Positions 34,917 to 43,391 of a DNA stretch of 64,000 nucleotides are shown in pieces (within the stretch, counting starts at the first letter, position 1; every line of letters begins with the position of its first letter). The stretch spans positions 372,001-436,000 of the forward strand of contig LJCX01000026.1 of assembly GCA_001298545.1 (NCBI GenBank). The letters run 5' to 3'. This stretch comes from Actinobacteria bacterium OV320. GTDB lineage: Bacteria > Actinomycetota > Actinomycetes > Streptomycetales > Streptomycetaceae. Made by a program: the position numbers and the translations under genes. The notes beneath the pieces are model-generated. The model had not been told where the DNA came from. It worked only from the letters and a program-made list of their open reading frames with translations, and did not search any database.

Positions 34917-36314
34917 ATGACGGAAATTCTTGTGCAGGCGGCTACGGGGGAGCAGGTTCCTCCGGCGGACAGGGTGGTTGAGCACCCGGCGTGGCGCGTG
35001 CTCAAGGATGCCGTGGAGCGGATCCGGCCCTGGCAGTCGAAGGACGGGTCGATCGACTTCGCGGCCGAGGGCGCACCGCCGCGCACGGACGCCGAGCAGG
35101 CCGTACTGCGGGTGATCGAGGCCGTCGAGGAGCTGTCCCCGCTGCTCCCGCACGACGCCGACTACCACCGGGCGCTCGCCAAGGACCTGCGGGTCTGGGC
35201 CGACGGCGGCTTCGAGGTGCCGGACTTCCTCGACTCGCTGCTGGCCTTCCAGCCCGCCGCGAACCGTCGCGACGGACTCCAGCACCTGGTCGTCTTCGCG
35301 ATGTACACGCAGAACGGCAACCCGGACCGCAACCTGGAAGCGGTCGTGCTGCGCATGGTCTGGCCTCAGTGGCTGGCCGAGCTGGAGCGCACCCGCTACG
35401 ACAACCCGCTGTTCTGCGGCATCACCTTCGAGGACTTCACGGCCGGCTACGACACCAACTCGGCCGTCCTCTTCCCCGAGACCATCGCCGTCCGCGAGGC
35501 GCCGGAACGTTTCTCCTGGGGTGGCATCTTCTGTGACCGCGAGGCGGCCCGCTTCCGCCGGGTGACCGACGCGGCCGTCGAGGTCCTGGGCCTTTCGCTG
35601 CCCGAGGACATCGCCGCCATGGTCCACGACCAGAAGCGCTGCGAGGAGGCCTTCGTCTTGTGGGACATGGTCCACGACCGCACCCACAGCCACGGCGACC
35701 TGCCCTTCGACCCCTTCATGATCAAGCAGCGCCAGCCGTTCTGGATGTACGGCCTGGAGGAGCTGCGCTGCGACCTCACCGCCTTCAAGGAGGCCGTGAA
35801 GCTGGAGGCCGACGGCGTTCCGCAGGCCCGTGACGTGCAGTACGCGGTGCTCTTCGACCGCATGTTCCGCTTCCCGGTCACCGGAGACCGGGTGCGCAAC
35901 TACGACGGCCTCGGCGGTCAGCTGCTCTTCGCCTACCTGCACAAGCACGACGTCGTCCGCTGGACCGACAACAAGCTGCACATCGACTGGCAGCGCGCCC
36001 CGCAGGTGACCAACGAGCTGTGCGCCGACATCGAGCAGCTGTACCGCGACGGCATCGACCGCCCCAAGCTCGTCCACTGGTTCGCCGCCCACGAGCTGGT
36101 CTCCGCCTACCTCGCCCCGCACCCGGGCTCCAAGTGGGCCAAGGGTCCCGACGCCCTGGACCTGACCCAGCCGCCCCGCAAACTCGTGGACGACGTGCTT
36201 CCGGACGAGTTTCCGCTGAGCATGTTCTATGAGGCACTGTCCAAGAAGCTCAAGAGCGTGATCGCCTCGACCCGGGGCATCACGGCGGACGGCGCCGAGC
36301 GGATCGCCGCGTGA
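34917..36314 (+). CDS. DUF6421 family protein (possible metallohydrolase)
   Basis: The 465-residue soluble protein of unknown function starts MTEILVQAATGEQVPPADRV. A candidate metal motif is H253-D-R-T-H257 inside MVHDRTHSHGDL (an HDxxH variant of HExxH), followed 24 residues later by E281-E282-L-R-C-D286. Metallohydrolases of the HExxH...E type have this spacing, but this is inference. It is the first gene of a coupled operon with an SDR (about 42 bp to the SDR start, with an alternative GTGA overlap) and a threonine-aldolase-like protein, so the three probably serve one pathway. Confidence 0.85.
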   Translation: MTEILVQAATGEQVPPADRVVEHPAWRVLKDAVERIRPWQSKDGSIDFAAEGAPPRTDAEQAVLRVIEAVEELSPLLPHDADYHRALAKDLRVWADGGFEVPDFLDSLLAFQPAANRRDGLQHLVVFAMYTQNGNPDRNLEAVVLRMVWPQWLAELERTRYDNPLFCGITFEDFTAGYDTNSAVLFPETIAVREAPERFSWGGIFCDREAARFRRVTDAAVEVLGLSLPEDIAAMVHDQKRCEEAFVLWDMVHDRTHSHGDLPFDPFMIKQRQPFWMYGLEELRCDLTAFKEAVKLEADGVPQARDVQYAVLFDRMFRFPVTGDRVRNYDGLGGQLLFAYLHKHDVVRWTDNKLHIDWQRAPQVTNELCADIEQLYRDGIDRPKLVHWFAAHELVSAYLAPHPGSKWAKGPDALDLTQPPRKLVDDVLPDEFPLSMFYEALSKKLKSVIASTRGITADGAERIAA

Positions 36315-36355
36315 GCGACCTGCGTACCGAGAACACTGCTCAGGAGGCGAAGACC

Positions 36356-37102
36356 ATGGGGAACGGGGCTCTCAGCGGTGCGGTGATCGCGGTGGCCGGT
36401 GCGGGCGGACCGGCCGGCCGTGCGGCGCTGCTCCGACTCGCCGAGGCCGGCGCGATCGTCGCCGGCGCGGACAACGACCCCGAGCGCCTGGCGGAGGCCG
36501 TCGACGCGGCCCGCTACGGGGCCGGGGGCGCCACCGTCACCGGTGAGCCGGTCGATCTGCTCGACCTGGACTCGACCCGGGACTGGGCGCAGCGCGTCGA
36601 GAAGGACTTCGGGCGGATCGACGGAGTGGTCCATCTCGTCGGCGGCTGGCGCGGCAGCGAGACGTTCATCAAGACCAGCCTGGACGACTGGGACTTCCTG
36701 GAGCTGCTGCTCGTCAAGACCGTGCAGCACACCTCGCTCGCCTTCTTCGAGGGGCTCCAGCGCAGCGACCGCGGCCGGTACGTGCTGATCAGCGCCGCCG
36801 GCGCCTCGAACCCCTCCGCGGGCAACGCCGCGTACGCCGCCGCCAAGGCGGCCGCCGAGGCCTGGACCCTCGCGCTCGCCGACGCCTTCCGCAAGGCCGG
36901 GGGGGCCGAGGGCCCGACCTCCGCGGCTGCGATCCTGGTGGTGAAGGCATTGGTGCACGAGGCGATGCGCGCCGACCGCCCCAACGCGAAGTTCGCGGGC
37001 TTCACCGACGTCAAGGATCTGGCCGAGGCCATCACCGGAGTCTGGGAGAAGCCCGCCCCCGAAGTGAACGGACAGCGTCTGTGGCTCACCGAGAAGCCGT
37101 GA
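36356..37102 (+). CDS. SDR family oxidoreductase
   Basis: The 248-residue Rossmann protein has GAVIAVAGAGGPAGRAALLR as the dinucleotide motif, then GVVHLVGGWRG, LLLVKTVQHTSLAFFEGL, the catalytic S in YVLISAAGASNPSAGN, and YAAAKAAAEAWTL as the YxxxK motif (YAAAK). It is shorter than the canonical Ser-Tyr-Lys spacing expects but complete. The ATG at 36356 has AGGAGG 8 bp upstream; a GTG at 36311 that overlaps the DUF6421 stop is the alternative. It is followed by the threonine-aldolase-like gene through a GTGA overlap. Confidence 0.85.
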   Translation: MGNGALSGAVIAVAGAGGPAGRAALLRLAEAGAIVAGADNDPERLAEAVDAARYGAGGATVTGEPVDLLDLDSTRDWAQRVEKDFGRIDGVVHLVGGWRGSETFIKTSLDDWDFLELLLVKTVQHTSLAFFEGLQRSDRGRYVLISAAGASNPSAGNAAYAAAKAAAEAWTLALADAFRKAGGAEGPTSAAAILVVKALVHEAMRADRPNAKFAGFTDVKDLAEAITGVWEKPAPEVNGQRLWLTEKP

Positions 37103-38169
37103 ACCCTCCGAAGACCGACGCGCGGCGCCATCACGACCCGGAGGTCCGCGGTTTCGCCAGCGACAACTACGCCGGGGCCCACCCGGAGGTGATGGCCGCC
37201 CTGGCCCTGGCCAACGGCGGCCACCAGGTGGCGTACGGCGAGGACGACTACACCGAGCACTTCCAGGGGATCATCCGCAGCCACTTCGGTGCCACGGCGC
37301 AGGCGTTCCCGGTCTTCAACGGCACCGGTGCCAACGTCGTCGCGCTCCAGGCGGTCACCGACCGCTGGGGTGCGGTGATCTGTGCCGAGAGCGCGCACAT
37401 CAACGTCGACGAGGGCGGCGCGCCCGAGCGCATGGGCGGCCTGAAGCTGCTCACCGTGCCCACCCCGGACGGCAAGCTCACCCCCGAGCTGATCGACAAG
37501 CAGGCCTGGGGCTGGGAGGACGAGCACCGCGCGATGCCGCAGGTCGTCTCGATCACCCAGAGCACGGAGCTGGGCACGCTCTACACGCCCGAGGAGATCC
37601 GCGCGATCTGCGACCACGCCCACGCGCACGGCATGAAGGTGCACCTGGACGGGTCCCGGATAGCCAACGCGGCGGCCTCGCTGAACGTCCCGATGCGGAC
37701 GTTCACCAACGCCGTCGGCGTCGACCTCCTCTCGCTGGGCGGGACGAAGAACGGCGCGCTGTTCGGCGAGGCGGTCGTCGTCATCGACCAGGACGCCGTC
37801 CGCCACATGAAGCACCTGCGCAAGCTGTCCATGCAGCTCGCCTCCAAGATGCGCTTCGTGTCGGTGCAGTTGGAGGCCCTGCTGGCCAAGGACCTGTGGC
37901 TGCGCAACGCCCGCCACGCCAACGAGATGGCCCAGCGGCTCGCCGAGGGCGTGCGGGCCGTGCACGGAGTGGAGATCCTGTACCCCGTGCAGGCCAACGG
38001 CGTGTTCGCGCGGCTCCCGCACGAGGTGAGCGAGCGGCTCCAGAAGAAGTTCCGGTTCTACTTCTGGGACGAGGCGGCAGGCGTCGTGCGCTGGATGTGC
38101 GCGTTCGACACGACCGAGGACGACGTGGACACCTTCGTCGCCGCGGTCAAGGAAGAGATGGCGCGGTAG
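37099..38169 (+). CDS. Threonine aldolase-like PLP beta-eliminating lyase
   Basis: The 356-residue PLP-fold I enzyme has VRGFASDNYAGAHPEVMAAL, VFNGTGANVVALQAVTD, MKVHLDGSRIANAAASL (Asp binds the PLP pyridine), and LSLGGTKNGALFGEAVV with the PLP lysine. This matches the low-specificity L-threonine aldolase/beta-eliminating lyase group. It likely cleaves or forms beta-hydroxy-amino acids. The GTG at 37099 overlaps the SDR stop (GTGA), so it is translationally coupled. The true substrate is not known. Confidence 0.9.
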   Translation: MNPPKTDARRHHDPEVRGFASDNYAGAHPEVMAALALANGGHQVAYGEDDYTEHFQGIIRSHFGATAQAFPVFNGTGANVVALQAVTDRWGAVICAESAHINVDEGGAPERMGGLKLLTVPTPDGKLTPELIDKQAWGWEDEHRAMPQVVSITQSTELGTLYTPEEIRAICDHAHAHGMKVHLDGSRIANAAASLNVPMRTFTNAVGVDLLSLGGTKNGALFGEAVVVIDQDAVRHMKHLRKLSMQLASKMRFVSVQLEALLAKDLWLRNARHANEMAQRLAEGVRAVHGVEILYPVQANGVFARLPHEVSERLQKKFRFYFWDEAAGVVRWMCAFDTTEDDVDTFVAAVKEEMAR

Positions 38170-38212
38170 CAAGGACGTTCATTGCATAGGTATGCGGTCG
38201 CCTGAAAAGTCA

Positions 38213-38242
38213 TTGACTCTCGGGTGATCGCTTTCCTATGCT
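38213..38242 (+). promoter_or_regulatory. Leaderless promoter of the transglutaminase-like gene
   Basis: TTGACT (38213-38218), an 18-bp spacer and TATGCT (38237-38242) form a near-consensus vegetative promoter. The -10 ends 8 bp before the ATG at 38251, so the mRNA is probably leaderless. This separates the gene from the DUF6421 operon. Confidence 0.7.
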
Positions 38243-38250
38243 CTCCCCTC

Positions 38251-38844
38251 ATGGAGCTGATCCAGGAGAACCCTGACCTCTCGGCCTATCTGGCTGCTGA
38301 CGACGTCATCGACCACCACCATCCGCTGGTGCGGGACACGGCCGCGCGCCTCGCGAAGGATGCGAAGGACTCGTATGGTTATGCGCGCCTCGCCTTCGAA
38401 TTCGTCCGTGACACCATTCCCCACTCGCAGGACGCCGGCGACCCGCGCGTGACCTGGCGCGCCTCGGACGTGCTGGAACAGGGCACCGGCATCTGCCACG
38501 CCAAGGCCCATGCCCTGGCCGCCCTGCTACGGGCCGAGGACATCCCGACCGCGCTGTGCTACCAGCGGTTCGTGCACGACGCGGGCGCCGGATACGCCCT
38601 CCACGGGCTCGTCGCCGTGCGCTTCAACGGGGCCTGGCACCGCCAGGACCCACGCGGCAACAAACCGGGTGTGGACGCGCGGTTCTCCCTGGACGGCGAA
38701 CGTCTGGCCTTCCTGCCCGACGCCGCGGCGGGCGAGCTGGACTACCCCGGCCTCTACGCCACCCCGCATCCGGGCGTCCTCGGCGCCCTGCGGGCCGCCC
38801 CCGACCGCCCGCACCTGTGGGAGACCCTCCCCACCGCACTGTGA
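38251..38844 (+). CDS. Transglutaminase-like domain protein
   Basis: The 197-residue protein has a Cys-His-Asp set: GTGICHAKAHALAALLRAED, ALHGLVAVRFNGAWHR and HRQDPRGNKPGVD. This is the transglutaminase/papain-like core. Such proteins in bacteria are often peptidases or amidases, not cross-linkers. The start MELIQENPDLSAYLA at 38251 is fixed by a leaderless promoter. It comes 81 bp after the DUF6421-SDR-aldolase operon and may be functionally linked to it. Confidence 0.9.
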   Translation: MELIQENPDLSAYLAADDVIDHHHPLVRDTAARLAKDAKDSYGYARLAFEFVRDTIPHSQDAGDPRVTWRASDVLEQGTGICHAKAHALAALLRAEDIPTALCYQRFVHDAGAGYALHGLVAVRFNGAWHRQDPRGNKPGVDARFSLDGERLAFLPDAAAGELDYPGLYATPHPGVLGALRAAPDRPHLWETLPTAL

Positions 38845-38892
38845 CCACCCCCGCCGCGGACCAGGGCCGTCGCGGTCGCTAACCTCCCCGGC

Positions 38893-40137
38893 ATGGGTGA
38901 TGGGGGAGAGGCCCGAGAGGCCGGTGCGGACGGGAACGAGGATCTGGGACAGGACGCTCCGCCCGAGCCGAGCGGGCCGAGCGCCCCGGCCGGCGGACGG
39001 CGGCGCCTCGTCGCCCGGCTGCGCGAGCACCCGCTGCTCGGCTCCGCCCTGGCCCTGGCCCTCCTCGCGACCGCCACCACCGTCCCGATCGTCCTCGCCG
39101 CCCCCGGGGACGAGACACCCTGCCGGGAGCTCCCCGCCGCCACCCGCGCCCTGGCCGAGGACCCGGCGGCCGCGACCCGCGCGCTCGACCCGGGCGACGA
39201 CCTCGCCCGGTTCGACGCCGTACGCGAACTCCTCGTGCACGAGCACCCGTGCGGCGACGGCGCCGAGGTACTGGGCCGGATCGTGGACGCGGCCACCCGC
39301 GCCACCGGCACCGGGAACCCGCACACCCTGGCCCAGGCACGCGGCGCCTTCGCGGTGGCCGCCGCCCTGAACGGGGTCGAGCTGCCCGACGGGATGGCCC
39401 CGGGGGTGGCCCGCATGCTCGCCCAGTACGTCGTCGACCAGCACCGCTGGACGCGCTCCGACGCCGACGCCGTCCGGCCCGCGGTCCCCGCCGGGGAAGC
39501 CCGCCCCGACGACGAGGGCTGGACCACGTACGGCCGTTTCCTCGCCCCCGGCGAGGCACACGCCGACTTCGAACACACCCAGCCCTACTCGGACATCGAG
39601 GCCGACCCCGAGGAACTGGTCGCCGAACTGGCCAAGGACCCCGAGGCCTTCGCGATCCTCTACTCCGCCGAGCGCGCCTGGCTGGCCTACTACCTGGAGC
39701 GGCTCGACGGGCAGGGGCGCGACCCCGACTACCACCCGAAGCCGAGCAAGGACGGGTACGAGACGCCCGACACCTACTGGGTCGACAGCGACCTGGAGCA
39801 CATGGCCGACCGGGTAGGCGCCCTGATGAAGTACCGGGCGCGCTACGCCCGCGACGGCACCATCGCCGACGTCACCGCCTTCGACGCGGCCGTCGTCCGG
39901 TACACGCCCGGCATCTATCTCGCCCACACCACGCAGGTCACCACCCGCCCGCCGATGGCCGGGATCGCCGCGCGGTACGCGGGCCGGGTGCGCGGTGACC
40001 TGATGGACGCCCGGCACCAACTGCTCAGGGTGGTGTCCTTCTGGGCGACGGCACGGAAGGTCCCGAAGGCGCGGGCCGACGTCATGCGGCAGGCCATCGA
40101 CGACCGCTACGTACGGGCGCTCTGGCTGACGTTCTGA
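38893..40137 (+). CDS. Membrane-anchored hypothetical protein
   Basis: The 414-residue protein has a disordered Glu/Pro-rich cytoplasmic N-terminus of about 45 residues, one membrane helix (LGSALALALLATATTVPIVL), then a long extracytoplasmic alpha-helical domain. Visible marks are WTTYGRFLAPGEAHADFEHT, DPEAFAILYSAERAWLAYYL and YTPGIYLAHTTQVTTRPPMA. I do not recognise the family. It is convergent with another anchored protein. Confidence 0.8.
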   Translation: MGDGGEAREAGADGNEDLGQDAPPEPSGPSAPAGGRRRLVARLREHPLLGSALALALLATATTVPIVLAAPGDETPCRELPAATRALAEDPAAATRALDPGDDLARFDAVRELLVHEHPCGDGAEVLGRIVDAATRATGTGNPHTLAQARGAFAVAAALNGVELPDGMAPGVARMLAQYVVDQHRWTRSDADAVRPAVPAGEARPDDEGWTTYGRFLAPGEAHADFEHTQPYSDIEADPEELVAELAKDPEAFAILYSAERAWLAYYLERLDGQGRDPDYHPKPSKDGYETPDTYWVDSDLEHMADRVGALMKYRARYARDGTIADVTAFDAAVVRYTPGIYLAHTTQVTTRPPMAGIAARYAGRVRGDLMDARHQLLRVVSFWATARKVPKARADVMRQAIDDRYVRALWLTF

Positions 40138-40149
40138 CGACGACCCGTG

Positions 40150-41175
40150 TCAGGCGCCGTCCACCTGGAGGCCGGTACAGCCCCGCCGCTCCACCTGTGC
40201 GGCGGCGAAGGCCCGCAGCAGCGCCCGCTTCTTCGCCTGATCGACGCCCGGGAGGTCGTCGGAGGCGTCGAGTCCGAAGTGGGCGGCCTCGCCGGCGCAG
40301 CGGGCGCTCGCGGTCGGGGACGGACGGTCGGAGTCGTTGCCGGAGACGAGCCGGTTGCTCCAGTCCCCGAACCAGGCGACGAAGTCCATTCCCTTCGCGC
40401 CGCCGCTCGTGGTCTCGTCCTCGACGCTCACCTCGCAACCACCGGTCGGCGCCGCGTCGGTGAGCCGGACGTCGAGTTTCCAGTGGGTCGGGTCAGGCAG
40501 CCCCGCCCCGGCCAGCCAGCCGCAGGCGGTGTCCCGGGCGGACGCCAGGGTGACCGTCCTCGGTTCGTCCTCGCCGGGGTCGGCCGGGCTGACGCCCTCC
40601 GGCGCCGTCAGCGGCTCGGCGCCACAACCCAGGCGTTTCGAGGCCGAGTTGGCGAAGGCCACGGCGACCTCGTAGGAGGCGGGCCGACGCCAGGAGCCGT
40701 TGCGGCTGACGCCCGCGTGCACCAGCAGCTTGCGCTGCCGGCCGTCGGCGTCCTCGCCCAGGTCGGGACAGGGCAGCAGGAACTCGAGGGTGCCGAGGCG
40801 GGAGACGAACCCGGGCAGCCCGGCCGGCATCGCCGCCTGGGAGTCGAACCCGTTCTCCGGGAAGGCGGACATGAACTCGCGGTCCACGTCGTCGCGCCGG
40901 GTGTAGGCGTACAGGGACAGGAGCCGCCAGTCGGCACTGTGGTCGCCCGCGACGGTGACCTCGCAGCCGTAGTCGCCGAGCGCCTTCACTCCGCCCGCCT
41001 CGGCACCCGTGACCCGGGCATCCTCGGGAACGAGGTCGCGGACGGCGCCGTCGGGCAGTGTCCCGTCGCAGGCGGTGCGGATCACCCACCACTGGTGGAC
41101 GTACGGCTGGGCGATCCAGCCGCCCAGAGCGAGCACGGCCGCAGCCACGACCGACACCTTGACCCCACGCCGCAT
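40150..41175 (-). CDS. Membrane-anchored hypothetical protein
   Basis: The 341-residue protein has an N-terminal helix (VKVSVVAAAVLALGGWIAQP), then a large extracytoplasmic domain with eight or more Cys, e.g. VIRTACDGTLPDG, GDYGCEVTVAG, LLPCPDLGEDADGRQRKLLV, RLGCGAEPL, TACGWLAGAGLPDP, GGCEVSVEDE and RRGCTGLQVDG. Disulfide bonds are likely. The ATG at 41175 is preferred over TTG 41205. The family is not recognised; it looks like a duplicated domain with paired Cys. Confidence 0.8.
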   Translation of the reverse strand: MRRGVKVSVVAAAVLALGGWIAQPYVHQWWVIRTACDGTLPDGAVRDLVPEDARVTGAEAGGVKALGDYGCEVTVAGDHSADWRLLSLYAYTRRDDVDREFMSAFPENGFDSQAAMPAGLPGFVSRLGTLEFLLPCPDLGEDADGRQRKLLVHAGVSRNGSWRRPASYEVAVAFANSASKRLGCGAEPLTAPEGVSPADPGEDEPRTVTLASARDTACGWLAGAGLPDPTHWKLDVRLTDAAPTGGCEVSVEDETTSGGAKGMDFVAWFGDWSNRLVSGNDSDRPSPTASARCAGEAAHFGLDASDDLPGVDQAKKRALLRAFAAAQVERRGCTGLQVDGA

Positions 41176-41311
41176 CTTCGCCCCCGTAGCGCGTCCGGCA
41201 GACAACAGCCGGCCCGACGGCCGCTCAGCGCCCCGGCATCCGGCTTCCCGTTATGGCCGGGACCCTATCGGCCGCCGCGGCGCGCACCGGGCGCGGGGTC
41301 GCGCGGACGGG

Positions 41312-41338
41312 CCCCGGCCGGGCGCATGCCGGCCGGGG
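41312..41338 (-). terminator. Hairpin downstream of plsC-like gene
   Basis: A perfect 10-bp stem (41312-41321 with 41329-41338) and a 7-base loop lie just after the stop of the acyltransferase gene on the minus strand. Confidence 0.75.
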
Positions 41339-41359
41339 TCCGTAGGCGCACGAACCGTG

Positions 41360-42088
41360 TCAGCGGGCCTCGGCCGCGCGTACCTGCTCCGGGGTCGGAG
41401 CCGTGCCGCCCAGGTGGGCCGGCATCCACCAGGTGTCGTTCGCGTCCTTGGGACGGACGGGGTAGGCGCGCTGAGCGGCCTCCAGAAGCTCCTGGACGCG
41501 CTCGCGCAGCTGCCGGGTGATCGCGCCCGCGTACTTGTCGCGGGAGGCCTCGATGGCCTCGCCGACCCGGATGGTGACCGGGGTGTGGCTGCGCTTGAAG
41601 TTGCGCGGGTGTCCCTTGGTCCACAGCCGCTGCGTACCCCACAGGGCCACCGGGATCAGCGGGACGCCCGCCTCCTGGGCCATCCGGGCCGCGCCCGACT
41701 TGAAGCTCTTGAGCGTGAACGACTGCGAGATGGTGGCCTCGGGGAAGACCCCGACGATCTCGCCGGAGCGCAGCGACTCCAGGGCGTGCGCGTAGGCCGT
41801 CTCGCCCTGGTTGCGGTCCACCGGGATGTGCTTCATCCCGCGCATCAGCGGGCCGGAGATCTTGTGGCGGAAGACGGATTCCTTCGCCATGAAACGAACG
41901 AGACGTTTCTGCGGGAGCGCGGCCAGACCGTCGAAGATGAAGTCGAGATAGCTGATGTGATTGCTCACCAGCACGGCTCCACCCGAGCGCGGGATGTTCT
42001 CCGAACCCTTGCAGTCGATCTTGAGGTCCCAGGCCTTGAACAACGTCTGGGCGAGGCCGACGACGGGGCGGTAGACAATCTCTGCCAT
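41360..42088 (-). CDS. Lysophospholipid (1-acyl-G3P) acyltransferase, PlsC family
   Basis: The 242-residue protein has motif I VLVSNHISYLDFIF (H-x4-D), motif II in MAKESVFRHKISGPLMR, motif III EIVGVFPEATISQSF (FPEGT-like, here FPEAT), and motif IV PLIPVALWGTQRLW. It transfers acyl chains to lysophosphatidate in membrane lipid synthesis. It has no clear signal and binds the inner membrane surface. No partner gene is adjacent. Confidence 0.93.
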   Translation of the reverse strand: MAEIVYRPVVGLAQTLFKAWDLKIDCKGSENIPRSGGAVLVSNHISYLDFIFDGLAALPQKRLVRFMAKESVFRHKISGPLMRGMKHIPVDRNQGETAYAHALESLRSGEIVGVFPEATISQSFTLKSFKSGAARMAQEAGVPLIPVALWGTQRLWTKGHPRNFKRSHTPVTIRVGEAIEASRDKYAGAITRQLRERVQELLEAAQRAYPVRPKDANDTWWMPAHLGGTAPTPEQVRAAEAR

Positions 42089-42277
42089 GGGCGGGGCGAA
42101 CCCTTCCTTCTCTTTGCCGGGGAGGGGCTCCCGGCGGCAAAGTTACGCAGCCGTAGGTTTACGGCATCTCGCAGATCGTGCCCGAAGAACGGCCGGGGAG
42201 CCAGCCCTGGTGCCCGGGAACGGCGAGATCCTCGTCACTTCACCTCCCTTGATCGACCTCGGGCTTTTAAGCCGCCT

Positions 42278-42694
42278 TTACTCCGCGCGTACCGCGACCC
42301 GCCGTACGAGCAGGTACATCTCGCATCCGAGGCAGTACCCGAAAGCGGCATTGAGGAAGGCGGCCGCGAGCGCCGCCCCGGTCGCCGCGAGGCCCAGCCA
42401 GCCGGGACCCAGGGTGAGGCCGACGAGTCCGACCCCCGCGAACAGCAGACCCACCGCCTGGGCGAACCGCGGCGGCTCCGGCGCCTCGAACTCGGTCGGC
42501 GGCCCGATCCGCGGCCGGACGGCCCTGCGGAACACCCAGCCGTACGGTGAACGACCCACCCCGCCCGCCGCGCCGAGCGCGAACGCCAGCGTCTGCCACG
42601 CCAGCAGCCAGGCGTTGCCGCTGATCAGCACGACCGCGAGTACTACGGTCGTCACGGCGGCCCCGAAGCGCGGGCCCCTCGCATCGATGTCCAT
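42278..42694 (-). CDS. DUF4395 membrane protein
   Basis: The 138-residue protein has four helices and the family mark RFAQAVGLLFAGVGLVGLTL with a C-terminal FLNAAFGYCLGCEMYLLVRR that holds the CLGC cysteine pair. DUF4395 proteins are often linked to thioredoxins or sulfurtransferases. Here a thioredoxin-family gene is divergent at 42770. The CLGC pair could act in thiol/disulfide exchange at the membrane. Confidence 0.92.
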   Translation of the reverse strand: MDIDARGPRFGAAVTTVVLAVVLISGNAWLLAWQTLAFALGAAGGVGRSPYGWVFRRAVRPRIGPPTEFEAPEPPRFAQAVGLLFAGVGLVGLTLGPGWLGLAATGAALAAAFLNAAFGYCLGCEMYLLVRRVAVRAE

Positions 42695-42769
42695 GAATCA
42701 AGCATTCCGCAACGGAAACGATTCCTGGGGCCGGGAATCTTTGCAGTCTCGTGAACGCTGGAGGACCTG

Positions 42770-43183
42770 ATGGCAGGACTGCTGGTGTGTGTGGCGGTGC
42801 TCGCGGCGGCGAGCGCCTACGGAGTGCTGCACAAGCGGCGGAGCGGGAGGGTGCGGGTGCGCGGGCGCGACGACGGCAAACGGCTCGGAGCCGACCGGCT
42901 GGGCGGCGAACTCGGCGAACGGGCGACGCTCGTGCAGTTCTCCAGCGCCTTCTGCGCGCCCTGCCGGGCCACCCGCAGGGTCCTCGGCGAGGTGGCCGAC
43001 GTGGTCCCCGGGGTCACCCACATAGAGATCGACGCCGAGGCGCACCTGGACCTCGTCCGCGAGCTCGACATCCTCAAGACCCCGACCGTCCTGGTGCTCG
43101 ACGCCGACGGTCACATCGTCCGACGGGCAACAGGCCAGCCCCGCAAGGCGGACGTCATCGCGGCCCTGGGGGAGGCGGTGTGA
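42770..43183 (+). CDS. Thioredoxin family membrane-tethered protein
   Basis: The 137-residue protein starts with a short hydrophobic segment (LLVCVAVLAAASAYGVL), then a charged linker and a thioredoxin fold with C62-A-P-C65 in SSAFCAPCRATRRVL and the cis-Pro in DILKTPTVLVLDADG. CAPC replaces the usual CGPC, as in many membrane-tethered thioredoxins. It is divergent from DUF4395 and followed by a sulfur-type leader peptide and a flavin reductase gene. Confidence 0.92.
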   Translation: MAGLLVCVAVLAAASAYGVLHKRRSGRVRVRGRDDGKRLGADRLGGELGERATLVQFSSAFCAPCRATRRVLGEVADVVPGVTHIEIDAEAHLDLVRELDILKTPTVLVLDADGHIVRRATGQPRKADVIAALGEAV

Positions 43184-43266
43184 TCCGCCCTCGGGGGACG
43201 GTGAGGCATCTCCCAGATGCCGGAACGTACTTGACTGTGCGCGCCACCTATCGTCAACCTGACCGT

Positions 43267-43347
43267 ATGCCTGAGGAACTCCTTCTCCACGGCCGGGTCC
43301 ACGTGGACCTGGTCCGTACCGCGAGCGCGCGCTGTCCGGCCCGTTGA
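43267..43347 (+). CDS. 26-aa HVDL-type cis-regulatory leader peptide
   Basis: The short open frame encodes MPEELLLHGRVHVDLVRTAS followed by ARCPAR. It matches the conserved actinomycete leader peptide consensus HVDLxRxxSAxC found upstream of sulfur-metabolism and thiol genes. The Cys near the end is the feature expected for a cysteine-responsive attenuation or translation-coupling mechanism. It ends 45 bp before the flavin reductase gene, and it is too short for usual gene calls. TTGACT at 43231 is a possible -35 but the spacing is not ideal. Confidence 0.75.
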   Translation: MPEELLLHGRVHVDLVRTASARCPAR

Positions 43348-43391
43348 GCACCCACGGCCCGGCTCGCCACTTCCCGCAGAAGGACAACCCC

